Of a DNA stretch of 57,791 nt, positions 16,259 through 25,559 are shown piece by piece (the first letter of the stretch is position 1; every line of letters begins with the position of its first letter). The notes below the pieces were generated by a model. The model was not told the origin of the DNA. It saw nothing but the letters and a program-made list of their open reading frames with translations, and did no database searches. Both the position numbers and the translations under genes were made by a program. Source of the stretch: an uncultured Christensenella sp. (GTDB taxonomy: Bacteria; Bacillota; Clostridia; Christensenellales; Borkfalkiaceae); contig CAJTYL010000010.1 of NCBI GenBank assembly GCA_910583855.1, positions 1-57,791 of the forward strand, in the 5' to 3' direction.

Positions 16259-18709
16259 TTACTTGTTCTCGATTGATAAAACCTTATAGCCCGCATCGGT
16301 TATAAGCGCGGTAATTTCATCGTTATCAACCTCTTCACGGCTGCGGATAACGGCAATTTTTTTCTTCAGTTTAACGTCGACAGAAACGACATTTTTAGCG
16401 GTTGAAAGCTTATCTTCAATGCGTTTTGCGCAGTGTTCGCAACACATTCCTTCAATATTTACGATTTTTTTCATAAAATTATCTTCCTTTTTTAATTTTT
16501 TATTCTTATAAAGAAGCAGTCTCAACGCGTTGCCCACTACGAAAAGTGAGCTTAAGCTCATGCAAGCTGCAGCTATCATAGGATTAAAAACGAAACCAAG
16601 CGCAGAGAACGCGCCCGCCGCTACGGGTAGCATTACTACGTTGTAGAAAAACGCCCAGAAAAGGTTTTCTTTTATATTGCGGAAGGTGGCGCGGCTTAAA
16701 TCGAAAACGGTATCGAGCGTCCTTAAATCTTCGCTGACCAAAACTATATCCGCAGAATCTATGGCGACGTCCGTTCCATTACCCATAGCTATGCCTATAT
16801 CCGCCTGTTTTAGCGCGGGAGAATCGTTTATGCCATCCCCAACCATAGCGACGCAACCGCCAACCGACTGAACATTTTCAACCGCTTTAAGTTTATCTTC
16901 GGGCAAAACTTCGGCTACAAATTCGTCAATTCCTACGCTTTGAGCAACGGCTTGCGCGGTATTCCGGTCGTCACCCGTAAGCATGGCGACGCGCATATTA
17001 CGGGCTTTAATTAAAGAAATTGCCTCGGCGCTCCCCTCTTTTACGGTATCCGCAACAGCAATCAAGGCGATAACGGACTTTTCGTCGGCAAGATACATAA
17101 CGGTATTGCCGCTTTTTGAAAGTCCCGTTGCGGTTTGGTTGACTTCATTGGAAATTTTAACACCCTGAAGAAGTTTTTTATTGCCCAAAAGATACTTTTT
17201 ACCTTTATAAACCGCGATTGCGCCCTTGCCCGTTAAATAATTAAAGTTTTCAACCTCAATCCATTCCGGAGAGTATTCAACTACGCATTTTGCAAGCGGA
17301 TGATTTGAATTTTTCTCTATACCGCAGGCAAGCTTTAAAGCAAAATCCCTGTCGGCTCCGAAGGTTAAAACCTCAGTTACGCGCGGTTTGCCTTCGGTGA
17401 TAGTTGCCGTTTTGTCCAAAAGCACTGCATTTATATTACACGTTTTTTGCAGGCTTTCAGCATCCTTGTATAAAATACCGAGGGACGCACCCTTGCCGGT
17501 TGCCGTCATTATCGCAACCGGCGTTGCAAGCCCCAACGCGCACGGACAGGATACGACGAGAACGCTTATAGCGTAAGTTACGCAATGTTCCGCAACGAAC
17601 CCGCCGTCGATAAGTAGCCACACTACAAAAGTTATCAACGCGACGATTACGACTGCGGGAACGAAAATACCGGCGATTTTGTCTGCGATTTTTTGAATCG
17701 GCGCTTTACTTGCTCCCGCATTTTTAACCATTGTTATTATTTTAGAAAGAGTCGTTTCCTCACCGACGCGCTCCGCACGCATCTTTATGACGCCGCTTTT
17801 AATTAAGGCTGCCGAAGTAACACCGTCACCTTCAACGACCTCAACGGGAAGGCTTTCGCCCGTAATCGCGCATTTATCAACGAACGCGCTCCCGTTTATA
17901 ACCGTACCGTCAGCGGGGATATATTCGCCTTGTTTTACGATAAGTATATCGCCGAGCTTAACCTCTCTGACGGAAATTTGCTTCTGTTCGCCGTCAATCT
18001 CAACAGTAACGGTGTCTGGCGCAAGTTTTAAAAGCTTTTCAACCTCGCTACCCGTCTTTTTCTTGGACTTTTCTTCAAGCCATTTACCTACGGTCACAAG
18101 AGTCAGAATCATTGCGGCAGATTCGAAATGCAAATTCATTGCGTTATGCATTTCGTCTTTTCCTAAAAAGATAAGCACGGTAAGCACGAGCGAATACAAA
18201 AATGATACGCCCGAGCCAAGTGCAACTAACGTGTCCATATTGGGTACTTTTTTAAATACTGCAACCACGCCGTTTTTAAAAAAGGCGTAGTTAACGCCGA
18301 TTATTACCGCGGAAAGTACAGCTTGGTACAGTGCAAACCAACTTGAATTCCCCTTGTGCGGGTCGATAAAGAATGGAACGGGCGCACCCAACATATGCCC
18401 CATAGATACGTACATTAACGGCACTAATAAACAAACCGATATTATAAAACGGATAAAAAGTTTTTTATCCTGACTCTTTTCCTTAGTTTGGGGCTCTTCA
18501 CCTTCGTTATATATGCCGTAACCGAGAGCTTTCACCGTGGAAAATATATTTTCCTCCGTCAAAACAGCATCGTCAAAATCAACCTTCATGGATTTGCCCA
18601 TAAGGCTGACTTCGCAAAGCGTAACGCCGTTTAAGTTTTTGACTGACCTTTCTATGCCCGACGAGCACGCAGAGCAGGTCATTCCCGTTATAACATATCT
18701 TTTAGTCAT
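16259..18709 (-). CDS. copA: Copper-type P1B ATPase with N- and C-terminal HMA domains
   Basis: 816 aa. It has an N-terminal metal-binding domain (GMTCSAC, Cys 12 and 15), transmembrane helices, an actuator loop (ITGES), the membrane metal motif CPC at 388-390, the phosphorylation site DKTAT (Asp 432), MLTGDDRNTA and GDGINDSPAL. A second HMA domain is fused at the C-terminus (GMCCEHC), like an attached CopZ chaperone. It exports Cu(I), to judge by CPC. The phosphorylation motif reads DKTAT where the family nearly always has DKTGT. The ArsR-type gene follows. The promoter lies inside a long dyad. Confidence 0.92.
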   Translation of the reverse strand: MTKRYVITGMTCSACSSGIERSVKNLNGVTLCEVSLMGKSMKVDFDDAVLTEENIFSTVKALGYGIYNEGEEPQTKEKSQDKKLFIRFIISVCLLVPLMYVSMGHMLGAPVPFFIDPHKGNSSWFALYQAVLSAVIIGVNYAFFKNGVVAVFKKVPNMDTLVALGSGVSFLYSLVLTVLIFLGKDEMHNAMNLHFESAAMILTLVTVGKWLEEKSKKKTGSEVEKLLKLAPDTVTVEIDGEQKQISVREVKLGDILIVKQGEYIPADGTVINGSAFVDKCAITGESLPVEVVEGDGVTSAALIKSGVIKMRAERVGEETTLSKIITMVKNAGASKAPIQKIADKIAGIFVPAVVIVALITFVVWLLIDGGFVAEHCVTYAISVLVVSCPCALGLATPVAIMTATGKGASLGILYKDAESLQKTCNINAVLLDKTATITEGKPRVTEVLTFGADRDFALKLACGIEKNSNHPLAKCVVEYSPEWIEVENFNYLTGKGAIAVYKGKKYLLGNKKLLQGVKISNEVNQTATGLSKSGNTVMYLADEKSVIALIAVADTVKEGSAEAISLIKARNMRVAMLTGDDRNTAQAVAQSVGIDEFVAEVLPEDKLKAVENVQSVGGCVAMVGDGINDSPALKQADIGIAMGNGTDVAIDSADIVLVSEDLRTLDTVFDLSRATFRNIKENLFWAFFYNVVMLPVAAGAFSALGFVFNPMIAAACMSLSSLFVVGNALRLLLYKNKKLKKEDNFMKKIVNIEGMCCEHCAKRIEDKLSTAKNVVSVDVKLKKKIAVIRSREEVDNDEITALITDAGYKVLSIENK

Positions 18710-18761
18710 CTTTTCTTATAATATATTCTTAGCGAATTGCAATAATTTAACCGCAATGTAA

Positions 18762-18805
18762 ATTATAAAGCCTAATTCCTACTTTGTCAATAGGAATTAG
18801 GCTTT
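18762..18805 (-). promoter_or_regulatory. copA promoter embedded in a 15-bp inverted repeat; may double as ansA terminator
   Basis: Minus-strand TTGACA (18790-18785), 17 bases, TATAAT (18767-18762). The -35 box forms the loop of a perfect dyad: AAAGCCTAATTCCTA at 18767-18781 and its complement at 18791-18805. This could be a repressor site, a terminator for ansA (stop at 18823), or both. There is no strong T run after the stem, which favours the operator reading. Confidence 0.7.
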
Positions 18806-18822
18806 ATGCTTAAAAAACATTT

Positions 18823-19839
18823 TTAATATAATTTTTCAAAGAAATTGTTCTTTTTCAGCTCTTCTTCTATTCTTTTTCCCGAGCCGAGCGCCAAAAGCAC
18901 CTTGGTAGTCGCCATTTCAAAACTTATATCGTAAGCGGTCGTGCATGCGTCGGTTAAACCCATTGCGCTTCCGTAAGTTCTCGCGCGGCTGTCCACGGGA
19001 GCAATTACAACCTCAATACCGAGATTTTTACAGTACTTTAAAAAGTTTTTGAAGTTTGCCTCTTTCCCTTCCGTGCAGACGGTGCCGCTATGATAAAGCT
19101 GAACCATAACTGCTTTAGGCTTAACCTCGGAAAAGCGGTAAAAGTCAAAATTCAAAAGAGAATGCGCCTGAATAGTCACCATATCCATACAGAGCTTTTG
19201 CGCCGCGCATGGAGGTCTTCTCTTTTTTAACTGCTCAAAAGTGGGGTTTAACGCGTTTACGTTATAGATAAACGAGCCGTTTACCATTTCACCGAAGTGA
19301 ACGTTTAATATGCTGTTATAATCTCCGCTGATCTCTGTCGCGGCAATAAGTCGGCTGGCAAGGTGAATTTTGCAGTTTTCTCCGTGATTTTCAAAGCTTA
19401 CGAATACTCCGCCGAAATCAACACTTTTAATAAACTCAACCGCGTTTGCAAAATTTTCAACGCCTCTGCTTCTGTCGTCGTCCAAAGGATAAAGCGCAGA
19501 AACGAAAACGACGGGTATCTCAATATCGCAGAAAATCTGACTGAAAAGATTTGCCGTAAAACACAGCGTATCCGTGCCGTGAGTTATGATTATGCCGTCG
19601 TAATTGCGCTTATTCACGCCGCGTACACAGTCCGCCATTTTTTCAAGGTCGGACGGTTGCACGTTTTCGCTCAATATATTCAACGGGCGAAGCTCATCAA
19701 ATTCTACGGTTTTTCCGTACCTCGCGGCATAAAGCTCCAATAAAAAGCTTTTATCTTCGCATTTCAACTCAACGTTGTCGCCGAACGTGCGCGAGCCAAT
19801 CGTGCCGCCCGTAAAGATTACGCAAATTTTATTCTTCAT
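18823..19839 (-). CDS. ansA: L-asparaginase, type I
   Basis: 338 aa with the catalytic signature TGGTIGS at residues 10-16, which carries the nucleophilic Thr, and the second site IITHGTDTL. It hydrolyses asparagine to aspartate and ammonia. No signal peptide is visible, so it is cytoplasmic. It follows asnS by 11 bases on the same strand, so the two Asn-related genes are probably co-transcribed. Confidence 0.93.
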   Translation of the reverse strand: MKNKICVIFTGGTIGSRTFGDNVELKCEDKSFLLELYAARYGKTVEFDELRPLNILSENVQPSDLEKMADCVRGVNKRNYDGIIITHGTDTLCFTANLFSQIFCDIEIPVVFVSALYPLDDDRSRGVENFANAVEFIKSVDFGGVFVSFENHGENCKIHLASRLIAATEISGDYNSILNVHFGEMVNGSFIYNVNALNPTFEQLKKRRPPCAAQKLCMDMVTIQAHSLLNFDFYRFSEVKPKAVMVQLYHSGTVCTEGKEANFKNFLKYCKNLGIEVVIAPVDSRARTYGSAMGLTDACTTAYDISFEMATTKVLLALGSGKRIEEELKKNNFFEKLY

Positions 19840-19850
19840 AAATATTTATA

Positions 19851-21221
19851 TTACAGACTTCCCACCGTTCTGGGGAACAACAATGTATCGCGGATATTCT
19901 GAACGCCCGTTATATACATTAAAATACGCTCAAAGCCCAATCCGAAACCGCTGTGCGGCACGCTGCCGAACTTGCGGGTATCAAGATATGCGGTATAAGA
20001 TTCCAACGGCATATTGCGCTTTGCCATTGCATTCTTCAATTTAACCAAATCGGCTTCTCTTTCGCTGCAACCGATTATCTCCCCTATTCCCGGCACCAAC
20101 AAATCCGTTGCGGCAACCGTTTTTCCGTCGGGGTTCTGCTTCATATAAAACGCTTTGATATCTGCGGGATAGTCGGTTACGAAAACTGGCTTTTTAAAAT
20201 ATTCTTCTGTCAAATATCTTTCGTGCTCGGTCTGCAAGTCGCAACCCCACTCTACAGGATATTTAAATTCTTTACCCGATTTTTTCAAAATTTCAACTGC
20301 GTCGGTATATTTTAATTTGATAAAGTCGCTGTTTATGACACCGCGCAATTTCTCTAAAAGCCCATTTCCCGACCTTTCGTTAAAGAAAGCAAGCTCTTCG
20401 GGACAGTTGTCTATAACTTCTTTTATTATATTTTTAATAAAATCTTCCGCAATCTCTATAATGTCGTGAAGGTCCGCAAAACAAACTTCGGGTTCAATTT
20501 GCCAGAATTCCGCCGCATGACGCGTCGTATTGCTGTGTTCCGCACGGAACGTGGGACCGAAAGTATAAATTTTACCAAGCCCCATTGCGGCAATTTCTCC
20601 CTCCAACTGCCCTGAAACAGTCAATCCTGCCTTTGCGCCGAAAAAGTCGTCCGCAAAATACTCTTCTTCGTTCTTATAATTTGCGTTCCAAGGCTGCGTC
20701 GTTACTCGGAACATTTCGCCCGCGCCTTCGCAGTCGCTACCCGTTAAAATGGGCGTGTGCATATACTTATAGCCGTGTGAATGAAAATATTTGTGAATTG
20801 CAAAAGAAAGCTCGTTTCTTACTGCGAAAACCGCTTCAAAAAACCTCGTGCGGGGTCTTAAATGAGGTATCGTGCGCAAGTATTCAAGCGTGTGGAACTT
20901 TTTCTGTAAAGGGTAATCTGCGGGGCATTCGCCCAAAACTTCCATATCGGTTACTGCTATTTCATATCCGTTTCTTTCAGAAGGAACGAAATTACCCGTA
21001 ATCTTTAATGCAGTGCCCACGGAAGGCAGCGCGTAAACGGTCTTTGCATTCTCTTTATCGATAACGAGCTGAATATTTCTTAGGGAAGTACCGTCATTGA
21101 GCTCTATAAAAGAAATACTTTTGGATTCACGCGCGGTTCTTACCCAACCGCAAACCGTAACGCTTCCGTTTGAATACTTATCGGAACTTGCAAACAAATC
21201 TTTAATATCGGTATGCTTCAT
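19851..21221 (-). CDS. asnS: Asparaginyl-tRNA synthetase
   Basis: 456 aa class II synthetase. It has an N-terminal OB-fold anticodon-binding domain (TVCGWVRTARES), motif 2 TFRAEHSNTTRHAAEFWQIEPE, and motif 3 GFGLGFERILMYITG, ending NIRDTLLFPR, all in the AsnRS form. A GTGGAGAT box precedes the ATG. No T-box leader is present: only about 25 bases separate the gene from the rpmF terminator, and no promoter is evident there, so expression may depend on read-through. Confidence 0.96.
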   Translation of the reverse strand: MKHTDIKDLFASSDKYSNGSVTVCGWVRTARESKSISFIELNDGTSLRNIQLVIDKENAKTVYALPSVGTALKITGNFVPSERNGYEIAVTDMEVLGECPADYPLQKKFHTLEYLRTIPHLRPRTRFFEAVFAVRNELSFAIHKYFHSHGYKYMHTPILTGSDCEGAGEMFRVTTQPWNANYKNEEEYFADDFFGAKAGLTVSGQLEGEIAAMGLGKIYTFGPTFRAEHSNTTRHAAEFWQIEPEVCFADLHDIIEIAEDFIKNIIKEVIDNCPEELAFFNERSGNGLLEKLRGVINSDFIKLKYTDAVEILKKSGKEFKYPVEWGCDLQTEHERYLTEEYFKKPVFVTDYPADIKAFYMKQNPDGKTVAATDLLVPGIGEIIGCSEREADLVKLKNAMAKRNMPLESYTAYLDTRKFGSVPHSGFGLGFERILMYITGVQNIRDTLLFPRTVGSL

Positions 21222-21247
21222 TTATATCTCCACAGAATTTAAAAAAA

Positions 21248-21271
21248 TACGGACTGCCGAAGCAGTCCGTA
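21248..21271 (-). terminator. Rho-independent terminator of rpmF
   Basis: Perfect 10-bp stem TACGGACTGC / GCAGTCCGTA with a TTCG tetraloop on the minus strand, followed by seven T residues, just after the rpmF stop. Confidence 0.93.
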
Positions 21272-21275
21272 AGGT

Positions 21276-21467
21276 TTAATTAGCTTTTTTTTCGTCCTTG
21301 GACACCACTTCAACCTTGTCGTAGTAACCACAATTACCGCAAACCTTATGAGCCTCTTTCAAGGAGTGACAATGAGGGCACTCAACAAGCATAGGCGCCG
21401 TTGCCTTGTAGTTTGCAAATCTTTTATTGGTTCTGCTTTTTGACTGTTTTCCCTTGGGTACTGCCAT
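21276..21467 (-). CDS. rpmF: Ribosomal protein bL32
   Basis: 63 aa, with the basic N-terminus AVPKGKQSKSRTNKR and a zinc ribbon of two CxxC pairs (CPHC and CGNC). It is a structural protein of the large subunit. The usual yceD-rpmF operon is preserved, with yceD 24 bases upstream and a strong terminator downstream. Confidence 0.97.
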   Translation of the reverse strand: MAVPKGKQSKSRTNKRFANYKATAPMLVECPHCHSLKEAHKVCGNCGYYDKVEVVSKDEKKAN

Positions 21468-21491
21468 TTTTATACACCTCTTTTTTCTTTT

Positions 21492-21890
21492 TTAGGTAAC
21501 GTCAATACCCTTGCAGTCCTCTTTACAAAGTAAAATGTGGGGCTGACTCATAAGTATTGCATCGTCAACGGCGGTTTTCAAGTCTATCTTGTTACCGTCG
21601 TAATAATAATTTTCATCGTCGTTTTGGGGTACGAAAAGAATTTCGCTTATATAACTTATCTCTTTTTTTGCATCGTTTAAGCAGTAAGAACACTGCCCAG
21701 CAAGCAAATAATTCACGGTTAATTTTATTCCAACGCTATCGTCGTCAAAAATCTCATACTCTCCCGTAACCTTTACTTCCCCTATTTTACACAAGGGCAC
21801 AAGGCACAAATTTTCGGGCGGAAGATAATCGAAACTAAAACTTCCCGCGTATTTTCCGTGGGCGATAAGCTTTTTAACTTCTAATTCCAT
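21492..21890 (-). CDS. yceD: YceD/DUF177 protein
   Basis: About 132 aa. It shows the acidic beta-rich YceD pattern with LTVNYLLAGQCSYCL, the conserved Cys pair CSYC, and a late CKEDCKG segment. YceD proteins are co-expressed with rpmF and linked to 23S rRNA metabolism. I chose ATG at 21890. The upstream TTG at 21908 is excluded because it would lie before the transcription start implied by the -10 box at 21909-21914. Confidence 0.85.
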   Translation of the reverse strand: MELEVKKLIAHGKYAGSFSFDYLPPENLCLVPLCKIGEVKVTGEYEIFDDDSVGIKLTVNYLLAGQCSYCLNDAKKEISYISEILFVPQNDDENYYYDGNKIDLKTAVDDAILMSQPHILLCKEDCKGIDVT

Positions 21891-21908
21891 ACCAAAGTTG
21901 CCTATCAA

Positions 21909-21954
21909 ATTATATTATAAGGGTAAATTTTTGTCAACAATAATTTGCCCTTAT
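21909..21954 (-). promoter_or_regulatory. yceD-rpmF promoter overlapping the ackA terminator hairpin
   Basis: Minus-strand TTGACA (21937-21932), 17 bases, TATAAT (21914-21909). The -35 box is in the 12-base loop of a 13-bp hairpin with arms at 21917-21929 and 21942-21954 and one G-T pair. The hairpin lies 12 bases after the ackA stop, so one element seems to end one unit and start the next. Confidence 0.75.
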
Positions 21955-21966
21955 GCACAATAATTT

Positions 21967-23163
21967 TTATAAAAGTTCGACAGTTTCTCTTGCAATAACG
22001 AGTTCTTCGTTGGTGGGAATGATAAGAACTTTAACTTTTGAAGATTTAGCCGAAATATCGCGGATAGAGCCGTCGTTTTTAGCCTTGTTAGCTTTTGCAC
22101 TGAATTTAACGCCCAAAAATTCAAGCCCCTTACATACGTCTTCCCTTACTGTTGGAGTATTCTCGCCGATTCCCGCGGTGAAAACTATGCAGTTAAGTCC
22201 GCCCATAACGGCTGCGTACGCGCCGACAAATTTTTTAACCTGGTATGCAAACATATCGAGCGCAAGCTGGCATCTTGCATTGCCCTTCTTTGCGCCGGAG
22301 ATTAAATCTCTGAAATCGCTTGAAACGCCTGAAATGCCTGCAACGCCGCACTTTTTATTGAGATAAGCAAGGATTTCTTCGTGACTCATTCCCTTCTTCC
22401 TTGCAAGGAATTCAACCGCCGAAGCGTCTATATCGCCCGAACGCGTACCCATAAGAACACCTGCAAGCGGGGTAAAGCCCATTGAAGTATCGACGCACTT
22501 GCCGCCGTCAACGGCAGTAATAGACGAACCGTTGCCGAGATGGCAGGTTACTATTTTAAGCTCCTCGGGTTTCTTCCCGAGATATTTAGCCGCTTCGCCC
22601 GCAACGTACTTGTGGCTGGTGCCGTGCGCGCCGTACTTTCTTACGCCGTATTCCTTATAATCGTTGTAATCGATACCGTAAAGGTATGCCTTTTCGGGCA
22701 TAGTCTGATGGAAAGAGCTGTCGAACACGAGCGCCATAGGCGTTTTGGGCATAACCTTCATGCACGCCCTTACGCCCATTGCAGCTGCGGGATTGTGAAG
22801 AGGTCCGAGTTCAAACGTCTTTTCTTCCAAGGTCTTTAAAACCTCGGAAGTTACGAGCGTGGTCTTTTTGAAATATTCGCCGCTTGCAACCACTCTGTGA
22901 CCGACCGCGCCTATTTCGTCCATTGATTTTATAACGCCGATATCGTCGTCGCGGAGAGCTTCTAAAACGAGTTGGATAGCAACTTCGTGGCTTGGCATAG
23001 CTTCCTTATAAATTCTTTCCTGTCCATTGCCCTTCGCTTTTAAAACGGAGCCGCGCATACCTATTCTTTCGCAATTGCCTTTTGCCAAAACCTTTTCGGT
23101 TTCCATATCGATAAGTTGATACTTGAGCGACGAGCTTCCTGCGTTGACTACTAAAATCTTCAT
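21967..23163 (-). CDS. ackA: Acetate kinase
   Basis: 398 aa with the N-terminal signature VNAGSSSLKYQLI, then GHRVVASGEYF, GAHGTSHKYVA and the late TAGIGENTPTVREDV. It converts acetyl phosphate and ADP to acetate and ATP, the energy-yielding end of acetate fermentation. It follows pta by 20 bases on the same strand, the classic order. Confidence 0.97.
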   Translation of the reverse strand: MKILVVNAGSSSLKYQLIDMETEKVLAKGNCERIGMRGSVLKAKGNGQERIYKEAMPSHEVAIQLVLEALRDDDIGVIKSMDEIGAVGHRVVASGEYFKKTTLVTSEVLKTLEEKTFELGPLHNPAAAMGVRACMKVMPKTPMALVFDSSFHQTMPEKAYLYGIDYNDYKEYGVRKYGAHGTSHKYVAGEAAKYLGKKPEELKIVTCHLGNGSSITAVDGGKCVDTSMGFTPLAGVLMGTRSGDIDASAVEFLARKKGMSHEEILAYLNKKCGVAGISGVSSDFRDLISGAKKGNARCQLALDMFAYQVKKFVGAYAAVMGGLNCIVFTAGIGENTPTVREDVCKGLEFLGVKFSAKANKAKNDGSIRDISAKSSKVKVLIIPTNEELVIARETVELL

Positions 23164-23183
23164 AACATTTTATCTCCCTTAAT

Positions 23184-24251
23184 TTATTCAACTTGTAATG
23201 CCGTAACCGCAACGGTTGCCACTATATCCTCTACGCTGCACCCGCGCGACAGATCGTTCAAAGGTTTAGCAAAGCCCTGGCACACGGGACCTATCGCCAT
23301 ATATCCGCCGAAACGCTGTGCGATTTTGTATCCGATGTTGCCCGCGTTAATATTGGGGAATACGAATACGTTTGCGTGCCCCGCAACCTTGGAATCGGGA
23401 GCTTTAAGTTGTCCGACTTCGGGCGCTACCGCCGCATCGAACTGAAATTCTCCGTCCAAAGCAAGTTCGGGCGCAGCCGCTTTTGCAAGCGCGGTTGCCT
23501 GTTGAACTTTGGGTACGGACTGTGTAAACTTATCGTCGTTGCCGCTGCCTTTAGTCGAGAACGAAAGCATAGCGACCTTAGGTTCGATACCGGCAATATC
23601 TTTCGCCGTCTTTGCCGAAGTTATTGCAATATCCGCAAGCTGTTCGGCGGTGGGTTCGATGTTTATTGCGCAATCCGCAAACACGGCGACTCCGTCAGGA
23701 TTGTAAGGATTTTCTTTATTGGGCGCAATCATAATGAAACAACTCGATACGGTCTTGATGCCGGGGGCAGTTTTTACAACCTGCAAGCCGGGGCGCAACG
23801 TGTTTGCCGTTGAATGGCAAGCGCCCGATACGTAACCGTCTACGTCGCCCGCTTTAAGCATAAGGGCGCCGAACATCGTTCTGTCCTTTGCCTGCTCGGC
23901 AGACTGCTCTTCCGTCATACCCTTTGCTTTTCTCGCTTCGTATAAAATTTTAGCGTATTCCGCCGTCTTATCAGAAGTGAGCGGATCGATAAGCGTTATG
24001 CCCGTAAGATCAACTTCGGGCGCAACCCTCTTGCACTCTTCTTCGTTACCTATAAGAACTATCTTTGCTATACCTTCCTTGGTTATCTGCGCAGCCGCTT
24101 CGACCACGCGCTTGTCCTCGCCCTCGCATAAAACTATTGTCTTTTTGCGTTCGGCGGCTTTTTCCTTGATTTCTCTCAAAAGCGACGGCGTTCCGTTCAG
24201 CGCGTCGGCAACTTCTTTACCCGCTTTCTTTATTTTGTCGAGTAATGACAT
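23184..24251 (-). CDS. pta: Phosphate acetyltransferase
   Basis: 355 aa, the short Pta form without an N-terminal regulatory domain. It shows TIVLCEGEDKRVVEAA, GYVSGACHSTANTLRPGLQ, GEFQFDAAVAP and NVFVFPNINAGNIGYKIAQR. It makes acetyl phosphate from acetyl-CoA for AckA. A sigma-A-like promoter lies in the divergent gap shared with tmcAL. Confidence 0.97.
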   Translation of the reverse strand: MSLLDKIKKAGKEVADALNGTPSLLREIKEKAAERKKTIVLCEGEDKRVVEAAAQITKEGIAKIVLIGNEEECKRVAPEVDLTGITLIDPLTSDKTAEYAKILYEARKAKGMTEEQSAEQAKDRTMFGALMLKAGDVDGYVSGACHSTANTLRPGLQVVKTAPGIKTVSSCFIMIAPNKENPYNPDGVAVFADCAINIEPTAEQLADIAITSAKTAKDIAGIEPKVAMLSFSTKGSGNDDKFTQSVPKVQQATALAKAAAPELALDGEFQFDAAVAPEVGQLKAPDSKVAGHANVFVFPNINAGNIGYKIAQRFGGYMAIGPVCQGFAKPLNDLSRGCSVEDIVATVAVTALQVE

Positions 24252-24291
24252 TTCATTTTCTCCTTAAAACACTTTATTTTTCAGCCAAATC

Positions 24292-24319
24292 AATATATAA
24301 TTGAATTAAAGGTTTTCAA
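24292..24319 (-). promoter_or_regulatory. Likely pta-ackA promoter
   Basis: Minus-strand TTGAAA (24319-24314), 16 bases, TATATT (24297-24292), in the divergent pta/tmcAL gap. Several other AT-rich -10 candidates are nearby, so the exact box is uncertain. Confidence 0.45.
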
Positions 24320-24364
24320 ACGCTACCATTATATACCAACTTTTATTAATTGTAAAGATTTAAA

Positions 24365-25522
24365 ATGAAAATTTGCGGAATTATTTGTGAATTTAATCCT
24401 TTCCACAACGGTCACGCGTACGTTTTAGAGTGGGCGCGCGAACTTTCAGGATGCGAATCGATAGTCTGCATTATGAGTGGAAGCTTCACCCAGCGTGGCG
24501 ATATTTGCGTAGTTAACAAATATTTAAGAGCAAAACACGCAGTTTTGGGCGGGGCGGATTGCGTTTTAGAATTACCGTCGGCTTTTTCGGTTGCGCCTGC
24601 TGAAATTTTTGCAAGCGGCGCAGTGAAAATCCTATCGTCGATACCCGAACTCGATACACTTGCATTCGGTTGCGAAGACGGCGACGAAGAAGACTTTTTC
24701 AAGGCTGCCAAACTCTTAATTGAAGAAAACGAAGCCTTTAAAACTGCGCTGAAAGTTAAACTTTCGGAAGGTGAAAGCTATATCAAAAGCTATGCTTTTG
24801 CGTTTAAAAGCATAGGCGGCGACGTTGCGCTTCTGTCAAAGCCCAACAACACGTTGGGAGTTGAATATGCAAAGGCGGTTTTGCGTACTGGCAAAAATAT
24901 AAAGCTTCTGCCCATACGGCGCGTCGGAGCGGGGTATGGCGACGGAGAATTGAAACGCAACTTTTCTTCTGCAAGCGCAATACGCAGCAATTTAACTTCA
25001 CCGTTGGTAAAACAAAACGTTCCCAACTTCGTTTTCGGCGATTTGGTTGATTTTACCGAAGAAACTAAACGGTATAATGATTATTTGCGGCTTATGCTCT
25101 CCCGCACCACCGCCGAAAATCTGACTGGAATTTACGGATGCAACGACGGAATAGAAAATGCGTTGAAATCCTTACAGCGCCTATCTTACGGAAAAATTAT
25201 AAGCGCGGCAACGTCAAAACGGTTTTCTTCGTCGAGGATAAAAAGAATTTTGTGCGCAAACTTTCTGGAAATTTACACAACCGACTGTGAAGAATTCCTA
25301 TCCTCCGACCTTTACCTTTCTCCGCTCGCAGTTAAAAAAGAAAGCGCAGACAAGGTTTTGTCCGCGCTCGCAAAATCAACTTATCCCGTTTTAACCTGCG
25401 GAAGCGACGAAAAAAAGCTTTGCGCAGCCGCCGCAAAATGCAAAGAACAAGACGACTTTTCTTATCTTCAATGGCAACAGATTACAAATAAACCTCCTGT
25501 AAATAAAATGATAATCGTATAA
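24365..25522 (+). CDS. tmcAL: tRNA(Met) cytidine acetate ligase
   Basis: 385 aa with the nucleotidyltransferase HxGH form NPFHNGHAYVLEWA at residues 10-23, then MSGSFTQRGD and LGVEYAKAV, as in YlbM/TmcAL. The enzyme uses acetate and ATP to acetylate the wobble cytidine of elongator tRNA-Met. It is one of the few plus-strand host genes and is divergent from pta-ackA, whose product is its substrate; that link is suggestive only. Confidence 0.92.
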   Translation: MKICGIICEFNPFHNGHAYVLEWARELSGCESIVCIMSGSFTQRGDICVVNKYLRAKHAVLGGADCVLELPSAFSVAPAEIFASGAVKILSSIPELDTLAFGCEDGDEEDFFKAAKLLIEENEAFKTALKVKLSEGESYIKSYAFAFKSIGGDVALLSKPNNTLGVEYAKAVLRTGKNIKLLPIRRVGAGYGDGELKRNFSSASAIRSNLTSPLVKQNVPNFVFGDLVDFTEETKRYNDYLRLMLSRTTAENLTGIYGCNDGIENALKSLQRLSYGKIISAATSKRFSSSRIKRILCANFLEIYTTDCEEFLSSDLYLSPLAVKKESADKVLSALAKSTYPVLTCGSDEKKLCAAAAKCKEQDDFSYLQWQQITNKPPVNKMIIV

Positions 25523-25527
25523 ATATA

Positions 25528-25554
25528 GCGGCGCGGGTTTAATACCCTCGCCGC
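25528..25554. terminator. Hairpin between convergent genes
   Basis: GCGGCG-C-GGG / CCC-T-CGCCGC with a seven-base loop, in the 37-base gap between the tmcAL stop and the stop of the opposite gene. It lacks a strong T run on either strand, so it may be a weak bidirectional terminator. Confidence 0.5.
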
Positions 25555-25559
25555 CCTAA

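Noticed and set aside
21222..21260. T-box leader for asnS
   Set aside because: Only about 25 bases lie between the rpmF terminator and asnS; no specifier stem or T-box sequence fits.
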